Positions 25,438 through 34,108 of a stretch of DNA of 49,381 nucleotides are shown one piece after another. The notes below the pieces were generated by a model. The model was not told the DNA's origin, made no database searches, and saw nothing but the letters and a program-made list of their open reading frames with translations. This DNA comes from an uncultured Clostridia bacterium. GTDB taxonomy: Bacteria > Bacillota > Clostridia > Oscillospirales > CAG-272. The stretch's first letter is position 1; the number at the start of each line of letters is the position of its first letter. Location of the stretch: contig CANPZU010000018.1 of the NCBI GenBank assembly GCA_947588825.1, positions 1-49,381 of the forward strand, in the 5' to 3' direction. Both the position numbers and the translations under genes were made by a program.

Positions 25438-27216
25438 TCAGCCGAGTCTCTTTTCAAGAGCGGCAAGCTCCTCGTACATCTTTTCGGGAACCCGATCGCC
25501 CACAAGCTTATAAAACTCCTTGATATTTTCGATATCAGCCTTCCAGCTTTCCTTGTCGACCGAGAGAAGCTCGTCAAGGGTCGCTTCGTCAATGTCAAGC
25601 CCTTCTATATTTATATCCTTTGTGTAAGGGACATATCCGATGGGCGTTTCCTTTGCTTCCACCTTGTTTTCACATCTGTCGAGTATCCAAAGAAGAACGC
25701 GCATATTGTCGCCGAATCCCGGCCAAATGAAGTTGCCTTCTTCGTCGGTTCTGAACCAGTTCACATGGAATATCTTCGGAGGATTAGGAATAATCTTACC
25801 CATATCGAGCCAGTGCTGCCAGTAGTCTCCCATATTGTATCCGACGAAAGGACGCATTGCCATGGGGTCGCGTCTGACAACGCCTACCGCGCCTGCGGCC
25901 GCCGCCGTGGTTTCGGAGGCCATGATCGAGCCTACGAAGGTGCCGTGCTGCCAGTTAAATGACTGATAAACGAGCGGAGCGGTCTTTGCGCGGCGTCCGC
26001 CGAACACAATTGCGCTCACGGGCACGCCGGTTATGCTGTCAAATTCCGAAGAGATGCAGGGGCAGTTCTTCGCCACCGCCGTAAATCTTGAGTTGGGGTG
26101 GGCGCCCGAGGTCTTGACCTTGTCGTTCTTGTCGTACTTTGTATAATCCCAGGGCTCGCCCCTCCAGTTGAGGGCGTTTTTGGGAGGATTATTATTGAGT
26201 CCTTCCCACCAAACCGTGTTGTTGTCAAGGTCATGGCAGACGTTGGTGAATATGGTGTCGCGTCTTGTGGTGGCAAGCGCGTTGGGATTGGAATGCTCGT
26301 TTGTGCCGGGAGCCACTCCGAAAAAGCCGTTTTCGGGGTTGATCGCCCACAGCCTGCCGTCATTGCCGACTCTCAGCCAAGCGATGTCGTCTCCCACACA
26401 CCATACCTTATATCCGAGCTTTCTGAAATGCTCGGGGGGAATGAGCATGGCAAGGTTGGTCTTGCCGCATGCGGAGGGGAAGGCAGCGCAGATATACTTT
26501 ATCTCTCCCTTTGGATTTTCAAGTCCGAGGATGAGCATATGCTCGGCCATCCAGCCCTCTTTTTTTCCGAGATAAGAGGCGATGCGCAGCGCGAAGCACT
26601 TTTTTCCGAGCAGCACGTTTCCGCCGTATCCCGAGTTGACCGACATTATGGTATTGTCCTGAGGAAAGTGGACTATATATCTGTTTTCCTCGTCAAGGTC
26701 GGCTTTTGAATGCAATCCCTTGATAAAATCGGGAGAATCGCCAAGCGCGTTTATGACATTCTTGCCCACTCTGGTCATAATGAGCATGTTGAGCACAACA
26801 TAAATGGAATCGGTCAGCTCGATACCTATCTTTGCAAAGTCGGAACCGACGACGCCCATCGAATAGGGGATAACATACATGGTCTTTCCCTTCATCGAGC
26901 CTGTATACAGCTTTTTGAGAGTGGCGTACATTTTGCTCGGTTCAACCCAGTTGTTGATGTTGCCCGCTTCCTCTTTTGTGGGAGTGCAGATAAAGGTCCT
27001 GTTTTCGACGCGCGCGACGTCGTTTACCGCCGTTCTGTGAAGATAACAGTTGGGCAGCAGCTCTTCATTGAGCTTTATGAGCTCGCCCGTGGCGCATGCC
27101 TGAGCTCTCAGACTTTCGGCCTGTTCTTCGCTGCCGTCGATCCAAATGATATCTGACGGCTGCGTCATTGCTGCCATTTCGTCTATCCATGAGAGAACAT
27201 GTTTATTACTTGTCAT
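25438..27216 (-). CDS. pckG: Phosphoenolpyruvate carboxykinase (GTP)
   Basis: Predicted 592-residue GTP-type PEPCK. It interconverts oxaloacetate + GTP and PEP + CO2 + GDP in the cytosol. The P-loop/hypervariable motif is AFPSACGKTNLAM (residues 245-257). The mobile-loop and metal-site motifs include GGRRAKTAPLVYQ and the conserved NMGDYWQHWL near the nucleotide site. Size and motifs separate it from the roughly 530-residue ATP-type enzyme common in many Clostridia. I start at 27216, where AAAGGAGT lies 8 bases upstream. The frame's earlier start at 27303 lies in the promoter region and would add an AT-rich, unrelated head. It is a single gene between its own terminator and the divergent ribosomal-protein unit. 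In anaerobes it can run toward oxaloacetate for succinate formation or toward PEP; direction is not deducible. Confidence 0.96.
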   Translation of the reverse strand: MTSNKHVLSWIDEMAAMTQPSDIIWIDGSEEQAESLRAQACATGELIKLNEELLPNCYLHRTAVNDVARVENRTFICTPTKEEAGNINNWVEPSKMYATLKKLYTGSMKGKTMYVIPYSMGVVGSDFAKIGIELTDSIYVVLNMLIMTRVGKNVINALGDSPDFIKGLHSKADLDEENRYIVHFPQDNTIMSVNSGYGGNVLLGKKCFALRIASYLGKKEGWMAEHMLILGLENPKGEIKYICAAFPSACGKTNLAMLIPPEHFRKLGYKVWCVGDDIAWLRVGNDGRLWAINPENGFFGVAPGTNEHSNPNALATTRRDTIFTNVCHDLDNNTVWWEGLNNNPPKNALNWRGEPWDYTKYDKNDKVKTSGAHPNSRFTAVAKNCPCISSEFDSITGVPVSAIVFGGRRAKTAPLVYQSFNWQHGTFVGSIMASETTAAAAGAVGVVRRDPMAMRPFVGYNMGDYWQHWLDMGKIIPNPPKIFHVNWFRTDEEGNFIWPGFGDNMRVLLWILDRCENKVEAKETPIGYVPYTKDINIEGLDIDEATLDELLSVDKESWKADIENIKEFYKLVGDRVPEKMYEELAALEKRLG

Positions 27217-27516
27217 ATTATAACTCCTTTTTATATTTTGAAAATCAAAACTAAATCCATTATAATAATACACCTTTTTGCCCGTAAATTCAAGCGCAAA
27301 CATGCAAGTAAAGCCTTTTTTACAATTCGTTAATATTTTGACACGCTCCGCCCCGCCCGCTCAAATACGGCGCTGGGCATTGATCAAACTGAGAGAAAAC
27401 GTCTGAATTAAAAAAACGTAAATTCTCAAACTTAATGCAACTTTTAAATTGCACTGTTGCATTTACTTTGAGAATTTACTCGTCTGAAAAAATATTTAAA
27501 AATTACAAAACGGGTA
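27217..27516. other. Divergent intergenic region pckG / rplJ
   Basis: This holds the upstream regions of pckG (minus) and of the L10 leader (plus). A TATAAT at 27264-27259 on the minus strand could be the pckG -10, but no good -35 sits 17 bases away. Confidence 0.5.
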
Positions 27517-27545
27517 TTGACAAGATGGATCTTTTGTGGTATACT
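27517..27545 (+). promoter_or_regulatory. Promoter of the rplJ-rplL operon
   Basis: TTGACA (27517-27522), 17 bases, TATACT (27540-27545) with a TG extension: close to ideal, as expected for ribosomal protein genes. Confidence 0.88.
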
Positions 27546-27551
27546 CGCAAG

Positions 27552-27707
27552 GTAAGCGCCAAAGACAGCAGGTGGCGGTTTTTCCGCGGAAATCCTGCCG
27601 AGGTAAAAGAAGATGAATATTTCCGCCTGTTGAAGGCCGCGCGCCTTTGCATCGGCGGCGTTCCTTTCCTCTTTATGCCCTTTGGCTCTGAGGAAAGTTT
27701 TTATTTT
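27552..27707 (+). ncRNA. Ribosomal protein L10 leader RNA
   Basis: This untranslated leader matches the Firmicutes L10 leader motif (Rfam L10_leader): AAAGACAGCAGGTGGCGG near 27560, a GCGG/CCGC hairpin, then CCTGCCGAGGTAAAA near 27594-27608. GCAGG pairs with CCTGC. Further helices (CCGCC/GGCGG, AAGGC/GCCTT) lead into a terminator. L10, with L12, binds this RNA when in excess and stops expression of its own operon. Confidence 0.88.
27664..27707 (+). terminator. Attenuator terminator of the L10 leader
   Basis: CTTTCCTC (27664-27671) pairs perfectly with GAGGAAAG (27690-27697), followed by TTTTTATTTTAT. It ends about 20 bases before the rplJ start codon. L10 binding is expected to favour this terminator. 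Confidence 0.85.
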
Positions 27708-27726
27708 ATACGGAGGTGAACAAACC

Positions 27727-28272
27727 ATGCCAAGCGCAAAGATTCTTGAGGGCAAGCAGGCGATTGTCGCCGGACTCACCGAGAAGATCAAGGCGGCAAA
27801 ATCCGGAGTTATCGTCAACTATCAGGGTATCACCGTTGAAGACGACACGGCGCTGCGTACCACGCTGCGTAAAGCCGGAGTAGAGTACAAGGTGTACAAA
27901 AACTCCATTACGGGAAGAGCGTGCGACGCGGCGGGATACGGCGACGCAAAGGCTTACCTTGAGGGAATGACGGCTATCGCCATTTCTTTTGAGGATGAAG
28001 TCGCTCCCGCAAAGATCATGAAAGAGTATGCCGATAAGATCGCCACCTTTGATATCAAAGGCGGATTTATCGACAAAACGGTGGTCGATGCAGACGCGAT
28101 TAAAGCACTCGCAGACGTACCCTCAAAGCCCATACTCGTCGGAAAGCTGTTGGGAACTATGATGTCTTCGGTGAGCAAGCTCGCCATCTGCCTGCAGCAG
28201 ATAATAGACAAACAGCAACAAAGCGCAAATGAAGCTCCCGAGACTGCCAAAGCTCCCGAAGCCGCACAGTAA
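27727..28272 (+). CDS. rplJ: 50S ribosomal protein L10
   Basis: Predicted 181-residue L10, which anchors the L7/L12 stalk to 23S rRNA and recruits translation GTPases. The N-terminal RNA-binding domain shows KQAIVAGLTEKIKAAKSGV and RKAGVEYKVYKNSI. The C-terminal helix that binds L12 dimers ends in an Ala/Glu/Pro-rich tail. I start at 27727 (GGAGGTGAAC upstream). The longer upstream frame runs through the leader hairpins. The gene is preceded by its own autoregulatory leader and followed by rplL after 82 bases. Confidence 0.97.
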   Translation: MPSAKILEGKQAIVAGLTEKIKAAKSGVIVNYQGITVEDDTALRTTLRKAGVEYKVYKNSITGRACDAAGYGDAKAYLEGMTAIAISFEDEVAPAKIMKEYADKIATFDIKGGFIDKTVVDADAIKALADVPSKPILVGKLLGTMMSSVSKLAICLQQIIDKQQQSANEAPETAKAPEAAQ

Positions 28273-28354
28273 AAGTATTAAAGCACAGCAAGCAATAACA
28301 ACCCAAACACGATTTTAAATTAAACATATTTATTATTATTGGAGGAAAATTAAA

Positions 28355-28738
28355 ATGGCATCTGAAAAGATCACAGGTATATTTGAGCAAATAAAATCGC
28401 TTACTCTTCTTGAAATGAACGAGCTTGTAAAGCTTCTTGAAGAAGAATTCGGAGTGTCCGCAACTGCCGTCGCAGTCGCCGGCGCGGCACCCGCCGCCGG
28501 AGCCGCAGCTCCCGCAGCCGAGGAAAAGACCGAGTTTGACGTCGTTCTCACATCTTTCGGCGACAAAAAGCTTGGCGTTATTAAGGTAGTCCGCGAGATT
28601 ACCGGACTCGGACTCAAGGAAGCGAAGGACCTTGTCGAGGGCGTTCCCGGAACGATCAAGGCAGGCATTTCCAAGGAAGACGCCGAAAAGATGAAAGCCG
28701 ATATCGAAGCTGCCGGCGGTACTGTCGAGATCAAATAA
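28355..28738 (+). CDS. rplL: 50S ribosomal protein L7/L12
   Basis: Predicted 127-residue stalk protein. The N-terminal dimerisation helices (residues 1-35, [19 protein letters not shown]) are followed by an Ala/Pro hinge (about 37-55). The C-terminal factor-binding domain carries the canonical [20 protein letters not shown] and VEGVPGTIK stretches. Ribosome binding site GGAGGA. Co-transcribed with rplJ and closed by the hairpin at 28761-28790. Confidence 0.98.
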   Translation: MASEKITGIFEQIKSLTLLEMNELVKLLEEEFGVSATAVAVAGAAPAAGAAAPAAEEKTEFDVVLTSFGDKKLGVIKVVREITGLGLKEAKDLVEGVPGTIKAGISKEDAEKMKADIEAAGGTVEIK

Positions 28739-28760
28739 TTCGGCACTTATCACGACGGAG

Positions 28761-28798
28761 CGGGTTGTCGCATTTAATTGCGGCAGCCCGTAAGTTTT
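28761..28798 (+). terminator. Terminator of rplJ-rplL
   Basis: CGGGTTGTCGC (28761-28771) and GCGGCAGCCCG (28780-28790) pair over 11 positions with two G-U pairs, followed by TAAGTTTTGG. The T tract is modest. Confidence 0.75.
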
Positions 28799-28871
28799 GG
28801 AACTCCCTGTCAGAATGCACCGACGTTCGTATACAAAAAAGCGAATATTTTGGATTTTTTTATTGAATCTA

Positions 28872-28900
28872 TTGATTATTCTTTTGATATATGGTAATAT
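28872..28900 (+). promoter_or_regulatory. Promoter of pgk-tpiA
   Basis: TTGATT (28872-28877), 17 bases, TAATAT (28895-28900) preceded by TGG (extended -10). The leader to the pgk ATG is about 32 bases. Confidence 0.7.
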
Positions 28901-28938
28901 CAATACAAAATACACTTTTTACACTATGAGGTGATGTT

Positions 28939-30240
28939 ATGTCAATGTATAACAAAAAAACAATCGAAGACATAGAAGTCAGCGGTAAAAAAGTTATCGC
29001 AAGATGCGATTTCAACGTTCCCATGAAGGATGGCGTCATTACCGACGACAAGAGGATTGTCGGAGCGCTTCCTACCATCAAATATCTTATTGAAAACAAC
29101 GCCGCAGTAATACTGTGCTCTCACATGGGACGTCCCCATAACGTTTTTAACGACAAAATCAAGCTTGATAAGAAGGAAAAAGCCAAAATAGAGGCCCTTC
29201 CGGCAAACGAACAGGAAGCCGCAACAGCCGCTGCCATCGAAAAGGCAAAAGCAGATGTAAAAAAGCTTTCGCTCGCCCCCGTCGCCGCAAAGCTTTCTGA
29301 GCTGCTCGGCATCGAAGTTATAATGGCAAAGGACGTTATCGGCGAGGATGCGAAGGCAAAAGCAGCATCGCTTAAGGGCGGTCAGGTTATGCTCCTTGAA
29401 AATGTCCGTTTCCACGCAGAAGAGGAAAAGAACGACCCGGCCTTTGCAAAAGAGCTTGCCTCGATGGCAGATATCTATGTGAACGACGCTTTCGGCACAG
29501 CTCACAGGGCTCACGCCACCACCGCCGGACTTGCCGATTACCTCCCCGCCGTCTGCGGATACCTTATTCAAAAGGAAATCACCGTTATGGGCGGCGCGCT
29601 CTCAAATCCCAAACGTCCCTTCGTCGCCATACTCGGCGGAGCTAAAGTCTCCGATAAGATCGGCGTTATAAACAACCTTATCGAAAAAGTCGACACACTT
29701 ATTGTGGGCGGCGGAATGGCTTATACATTCTTCAAGGCTTTCGGCAACGACGTCGGCACCTCTATCTGCGAGTACGATAAGCTCGATATGGCCAAAGAGC
29801 TCGTGGCAAAGGCAAAAGCCAAGGGCGTTAACTTCCTTCTCCCCGTCGATAACGTCATCGGCCGGGAATACAAGGAAGATACAATATATATGACTATCTA
29901 CTCAGATTCCATTCCCGACGGATGGATGGGACTTGATATCGGACACAAAACTCAGGAGCTCTTCTCCAAAACCATCCAAAACGCAGGAACCGTAATTTGG
30001 AACGGCCCGATGGGCGTCTCCGAATGGGAGAACTTTGCCGCAGGTACCAAAGCGGTCGCCTCCGCGGTCGCCGAGAGCGGCGCCATCTCAATAATAGGCG
30101 GAGGAGACAGTGCGGCGGCAGTCGAAGCTCTCGGCTTTGCCGATAAAATGACTCATATTTCGACCGGCGGCGGCGCTTCCCTTGAGTTCCTTGAGGGCAT
30201 CGAGCTTCCCGGCATCGCATGCCTTAACGATAAGGACTGA
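28939..30240 (+). CDS. pgk: Phosphoglycerate kinase
   Basis: Predicted 433-residue glycolytic kinase: 1,3-bisphosphoglycerate + ADP to 3-phosphoglycerate + ATP. Motifs are [11 protein letters not shown] (substrate site), [17 protein letters not shown], the nucleotide-binding [20 protein letters not shown] and [13 protein letters not shown]. It is about 35 residues longer than typical bacterial enzymes. The extra length is largely a Lys/Glu/Ala-rich helical insert after SHMGRPHN (roughly residues 73-105, [19 protein letters not shown]). That insert is where clade-specific insertions are tolerated. The start has a GAGGTGAT site; a second ATG two codons later is possible. tpiA follows after 12 bases. 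Confidence 0.97.
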   Translation: MSMYNKKTIEDIEVSGKKVIARCDFNVPMKDGVITDDKRIVGALPTIKYLIENNAAVILCSHMGRPHNVFNDKIKLDKKEKAKIEALPANEQEAATAAAIEKAKADVKKLSLAPVAAKLSELLGIEVIMAKDVIGEDAKAKAASLKGGQVMLLENVRFHAEEEKNDPAFAKELASMADIYVNDAFGTAHRAHATTAGLADYLPAVCGYLIQKEITVMGGALSNPKRPFVAILGGAKVSDKIGVINNLIEKVDTLIVGGGMAYTFFKAFGNDVGTSICEYDKLDMAKELVAKAKAKGVNFLLPVDNVIGREYKEDTIYMTIYSDSIPDGWMGLDIGHKTQELFSKTIQNAGTVIWNGPMGVSEWENFAAGTKAVASAVAESGAISIIGGGDSAAAVEALGFADKMTHISTGGGASLEFLEGIELPGIACLNDKD

Positions 30241-30252
30241 GAGGTTTTTACA

Positions 30253-31020
30253 ATGTCATCGAGAAAAAGAAGACCTGTCATCGCAGGAAACTGGAAAATG
30301 AATATGACTCCCTCGCAGGCAAAAGCCTTCGCGGGCGAGCTCTTTGAAAAGGTCAAGGGAAAAAGAGGATGCGATATCGTAGTATGCGTGCCTTTTGTCG
30401 ATATCTCCGCCGTGACAAAGACGCTTGCCGGCACCTCGGTTAAGGTCGGCGCGCAAAATGTGCACTTTATGAAAAGCGGAGCGTATACCGGCGAAGTATC
30501 GGCAAATATGCTGGTCGACGCGGGTGTGAAATACGTTGTCATCGGACACAGCGAACGCCGTCAATACTTCGGCGAGACCGACGAAACCGTCAACCTCCGC
30601 ACAAAAGCCGCTCTTGAGGCGGGACTTACAGCAATAGTCTGCATCGGCGAGACCCTTGACGAAAGAGAAAAGGAAATAACCGCCGAAGTCGTCTCAAAAC
30701 AACTGAAGCTCGCCCTTCTCGGTATCACCGCCGAGCAAATGCAAAACGTCATAATAGCTTACGAACCCGTTTGGGCAATCGGCACCGGCAAAACCGCAAC
30801 CGCCGAGCAGGCAAACGAGGTCTGCGCGATCATCAGAAGCGTTATCGCCAAAAAGTACGGTAAGGCGGTCGCAAAAGCGGCTATAATTCAGTACGGCGGA
30901 TCCATGAACGCCTCTAACGCGGCGGAGCTCCTCGCCATGCCCGATATAGACGGCGGCCTCATCGGCGGCGCCTCCCTTAAGGCGGACGCCTTCGCAGCTA
31001 TCGTCGACGCTGCTCAGTAA
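30253..31020 (+). CDS. tpiA: Triose-phosphate isomerase
   Basis: Predicted 255-residue TIM-barrel enzyme interconverting dihydroxyacetone phosphate and glyceraldehyde-3-phosphate. It has NWKMN near the start (substrate Asn and Lys), IGHSERRQ with the catalytic His, IAYEPVWAIGTGKTA with the catalytic Glu and mobile loop 6, and IGGASLKADAF for phosphate binding. Length is standard. It is co-transcribed with pgk (12-base gap, GAGAGGT site) and followed by a strong terminator. No gapA or gpmI is adjacent, unlike in some Clostridia. Confidence 0.98.
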   Translation: MSSRKRRPVIAGNWKMNMTPSQAKAFAGELFEKVKGKRGCDIVVCVPFVDISAVTKTLAGTSVKVGAQNVHFMKSGAYTGEVSANMLVDAGVKYVVIGHSERRQYFGETDETVNLRTKAALEAGLTAIVCIGETLDEREKEITAEVVSKQLKLALLGITAEQMQNVIIAYEPVWAIGTGKTATAEQANEVCAIIRSVIAKKYGKAVAKAAIIQYGGSMNASNAAELLAMPDIDGGLIGGASLKADAFAAIVDAAQ

Positions 31021-31052
31021 ATTTATCATTTTGCTCTACATTCTCCTTTTGC

Positions 31053-31088
31053 GGCGCACACGCTCCCTTCGTGTGCGCCTGTTTTTTT
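31053..31088 (+). terminator. Terminator of pgk-tpiA
   Basis: GGCGCACACG (31053-31062) and CGTGTGCGCC (31070-31079) form a perfect 10-bp stem, followed by TGTTTTTTT. Confidence 0.93.
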
Positions 31089-31172
31089 CGCGCTTTATGC
31101 GTCCGCAGTAACTTTTTGCTCCCGCGCTCGCGAGCAAGGAAAGGAGCCGAATTTAATTTAATATGTTGTCTA

Positions 31173-31201
31173 TTGATTTATTGATACTTCTGTGATATAA
31201 T
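31173..31201 (+). promoter_or_regulatory. Promoter of the U32-nth-mnmE-gpsA operon
   Basis: TTGATT (31173-31178), 17 bases, TATAAT (31196-31201) with TG extension. No comparable promoter or terminator was seen before 37951, so it may drive all seven genes. Confidence 0.75.
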
Positions 31202-31236
31202 AATCTTATCGAAAAATTTTAAGGCGGGTTCGGAGC

Positions 31237-32952
31237 ATGGAAAATGACGCTACAAGGCAGATAAGCATACCCGAACTGCTTGCGCCCTGCGGGTCGCCCG
31301 AAGCTCTTCACTCGGCGATTCGGGCGGGGGCTGACGCCGTCTATCTTGGTACGACTCTGTTTAACGCGCGCATGAATGCGAAAAACTTTAGCCGGGAGGC
31401 GCTTTGCGAAGCAGTGGCGACGGCGCACGGCGCGGGAGTACGGGTCTATGTGACGATGAACACGGTCCTTCTTGACAGGCAGCTTAAGGACGCTCTGATG
31501 CAGACCGAGTTTTTATACAACATCGGGGTCGACGCGCTTATTGTCGCCGATCTCGGATATGCGAAAATGGTCAGGGAATATTTTCCCGATTTTGCGCTGC
31601 ACGCGTCCACTCAAGTCTCGGGACACAATCTTGACGCCGCGCGGTTTCTTCATGGCCTCGGCTTTTCGAGAATGGTGTGCGCACGGGAACTGAGCAGGCG
31701 GGACATTACATATCTTGCCGCAAACTCGCCTATTCCGATTGAGATGTTCGTACACGGGGCGATGTGTGTGAGCGCCTCGGGGCAATGCCTGTTTTCCTCT
31801 TTTTTAGGCGGAAGAAGCGGCAACCGCGGCGAATGCGCTCAACCCTGCCGCATGCAATACAACGGAAGGTATCCGCTTTCACTAAAGGATATGTGTCTTG
31901 CCGGGCACATCTGCGACATATTAAAAACGGGGGTCGCCTCTCTCAAAATCGAGGGAAGAATGAAATCCCCCGATTACGTGTACGGCACAGTCTCGATATA
32001 CCGAAGACTGCTTGATCAGAGGCGGGACGCCGCCGAAGAGGAGATAAAGCTGCTTATTGACATTTTTTCACGCGACGGCTTTACCGACGGTTATTTTACC
32101 GGAAAGAAAACCGATATGAACGGCGTGCGGCGAGAGGCGGACAAGAGCGCCACAAGGCGATTTTTGCCCGACGCGCCAAAGTGCGATTCGCAGAAAAGGG
32201 CGCCGATTAAGCAAGTCGGCAACAAAGTCTCTTTGCCTGCGGGACTTTTCCCGTTGACATATTCCAAATGCGATTTTGAGCCCAAAAGAAGCGCGAGATG
32301 GTATAATCCGTCATGCATGATAGGGGACGGATATTTTGATATAAACTATATTCCGCTTGACGCTTTTGAAAAATACAAGGCCGAGGGAGTGCTTTTTCCG
32401 CCCGTCATACCTGACAGCGAACTGTCTGATGTAAAGGAAAAACTCAAAGCTGCAAGAAAAAAAGGAGCTCTTCACGCCCTTGTCGGAAACATAGGCCACA
32501 TAGCTCTTGCGCGTGAGCTCGGCTTCATACTTCACGGGGATTTCAGGCTAAACATTTCCTCAAATCCCGCAGCGTCGGTATTTAACGAGCTTGAGGACGT
32601 AATACTTTCGCCCGAGCTTATACTCGCGCAAATCAGGGACATAAAGGCAAAAAAGTGCGTTATAGTTTACGGCAGGCAGCCTCTTATGGTCCTTGAAAAG
32701 CCGTGCGGCACAAATCTTTTACGAGACCGAACGGGCGCGGCGTTTCCCGTGCTTTCGGAGGGCGGGAGAGAGATAGTGCTCAACAGCGTGCCCACATACA
32801 TGGCGGACCGTCGTGAGCTTCTTGACAAAATCTCTCCGATTTCGGAGCACTTTATATTCACCGTGGAGGGACCCGCGGAATGCAGATCGATCGTGCAAAG
32901 CTATCAAAAGCGCTATCCCACCAAAAAGGCGATAAGAAGAATAAAGGGTTGA
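31237..32952 (+). CDS. U32 family peptidase/RlhA-like protein
   Basis: Predicted 571-residue protein of the peptidase U32 family. Relatives include collagenase-like PrtC, the tRNA hydroxylation proteins TrhP, and RlhA, which hydroxylates C2501 of 23S rRNA. The TIM-barrel core opens with ELLAPCGSPEALHSAIRAGA (residues 10-29) and DAVYLGT. The family signature EMFVHGAMCVSASGQCLFSS lies near residue 170. It is followed by the Cys-containing NRGECAQPCRMQY, which with later Cys residues may hold an iron-sulfur cluster. The C-terminal third is less conserved. RNA hydroxylation is more likely than proteolysis, judging by the characterised bacterial members, but is not shown here. First gene of a long operon that also contains the tRNA-modification gene mnmE. 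Confidence 0.88.
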   Translation: MENDATRQISIPELLAPCGSPEALHSAIRAGADAVYLGTTLFNARMNAKNFSREALCEAVATAHGAGVRVYVTMNTVLLDRQLKDALMQTEFLYNIGVDALIVADLGYAKMVREYFPDFALHASTQVSGHNLDAARFLHGLGFSRMVCARELSRRDITYLAANSPIPIEMFVHGAMCVSASGQCLFSSFLGGRSGNRGECAQPCRMQYNGRYPLSLKDMCLAGHICDILKTGVASLKIEGRMKSPDYVYGTVSIYRRLLDQRRDAAEEEIKLLIDIFSRDGFTDGYFTGKKTDMNGVRREADKSATRRFLPDAPKCDSQKRAPIKQVGNKVSLPAGLFPLTYSKCDFEPKRSARWYNPSCMIGDGYFDINYIPLDAFEKYKAEGVLFPPVIPDSELSDVKEKLKAARKKGALHALVGNIGHIALARELGFILHGDFRLNISSNPAASVFNELEDVILSPELILAQIRDIKAKKCVIVYGRQPLMVLEKPCGTNLLRDRTGAAFPVLSEGGREIVLNSVPTYMADRRELLDKISPISEHFIFTVEGPAECRSIVQSYQKRYPTKKAIRRIKG

Positions 32953-33018
32953 GCAAACGCGACATCAATACGTCAATAGTCAATATAAGAAATAAAAAGC
33001 TTAAGAAAGGAAAAAGAC

Positions 33019-33330
33019 ATGAACAGTGAAAAAAGCGCAAAGAAAGTAAAAAAACTCAAAAAAGGAGCCATGAACGTGATCTTTGCAGTTGCGGGAGCAA
33101 TAATCGGCGAGGTTGTCGCGTTTATCTCAAAAAACGTTTCCTTTTTAAGCTGGCTTGGCTATAAAGTAAATCTCGGTATCACGAGCCCCATTGAGATAAA
33201 CCTTATAATCGTTAAGTTCAATCTTGGCTTTTACTTTGTATTTTGTCCCGCGCTTGTCATATTCATAATTCTCGCCCTTGCTTTCGGGAACATAATGTTT
33301 ATCCGTCAAAGCCAAAACAAAAACCAATAA
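33019..33330 (+). CDS. DUF4321-like small membrane protein
   Basis: Predicted 103-residue protein with a Lys-rich cytoplasmic start (KSAKKVKKLKKGAM). It has two membrane helices: residues about 19-38, VIFAVAGAIIGEVVAFI, and about 70-95, FYFVFCPALVIFIILALAFG. The short outside loop contains LGYKVNLGITSPIEINLIIV. This layout matches the DUF4321 family of Clostridia. AAGAAAGGA precedes the ATG. Role unknown. Confidence 0.72.
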   Translation: MNSEKSAKKVKKLKKGAMNVIFAVAGAIIGEVVAFISKNVSFLSWLGYKVNLGITSPIEINLIIVKFNLGFYFVFCPALVIFIILALAFGNIMFIRQSQNKNQ

Positions 33331-33430
33331 AAAGCAAAAGCAGGCGCAGTGCGAAGCTATGTTATTTTAATTTTACCGCACGCCCTGACGCTTGAATGTA
33401 AACAATCAAAAAAACGAAGGAAATACCGCG

Positions 33431-34108
33431 ATGAACTCCGACACAGACAGCAAACGCGAAAAAGCTCTTGCCGCCATAGAGCTGCTTGAGAAAATATACC
33501 CAAGCGCCCTCTGCGCGCTTACTTATGACGGCGAACCGTGGAAACTTCTTGTTATGGCAAGACTTTCGGCACAGTGCACCGACAAACGCGTCAATACCGT
33601 CTGCGAGACGCTTTTTCACGAATATCCCACACCAAATGCGCTTGCCGACGCAGATATTTCAAGAGTTATGGATATAGTTCGGCCGTGCGGGCTTTACCGT
33701 GTAAAGGCGGCGGATATAATATCGTGCGCAAAACGCCTTGTTACGGTATACGGCGGCGTTCTGCCGGACAGCATGGAGGAGCTTCTCACCTTTGACGGAG
33801 TCGGACGGAAGGTGGCAAACCTTCTTTTGGGGGACATATACAAAAAGCCCGCTGTGGTGGTAGACACGCACTGCATAAGAATAACAAAACGTCTCGGACT
33901 TATAGACGAGAATGTAAAGCAGCCCGAAAAGATAGAAAAATACCTTTCTTTGCTCCTCCCTCCTGAAAAGCAGAGTGATTTCTGCCACAGAATAGTGATG
34001 CTTGGAAGAGAGTACTGCCCCGCAAGAGGGTACGACTGCGCCGTCTGCCCGCTCAACAAGGTGTGCGCAAACGCAAACAAGACAGAGAAAGGATGCGCTA
34101 AGCAATGA
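33431..34108 (+). CDS. nth: Endonuclease III
   Basis: Predicted 225-residue HhH-GPD glycosylase/AP lyase with a [4Fe-4S] cluster that excises oxidised pyrimidines. Motifs: MARLSAQCTDKRVN (residues 42-55), hairpin-helix-hairpin FDGVGRKVAN with catalytic Lys127, VVVDTHCIR with catalytic Asp145, and the cluster ligands Cys196, 203, 206 and 212 in the classic C-x6-C-x2-C-x5-C pattern. I start at 33431 because AAGGAA lies 10 bases upstream; the upstream in-frame start has no site. The 3' end overlaps mnmE by four bases. Together with the OGG1 homologue at 18878 it covers repair of both oxidised purines and pyrimidines. Confidence 0.96.
   Translation: MNSDTDSKREKALAAIELLEKIYPSALCALTYDGEPWKLLVMARLSAQCTDKRVNTVCETLFHEYPTPNALADADISRVMDIVRPCGLYRVKAADIISCAKRLVTVYGGVLPDSMEELLTFDGVGRKVANLLLGDIYKKPAVVVDTHCIRITKRLGLIDENVKQPEKIEKYLSLLLPPEKQSDFCHRIVMLGREYCPARGYDCAVCPLNKVCANANKTEKGCAKQ

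Noticed and set aside
27435..27719. 94-codon plus-strand open frame upstream of rplJ
   Set aside because: It spans the rplJ promoter and the L10 leader RNA; the conserved RNA fold explains the sequence better than a protein.
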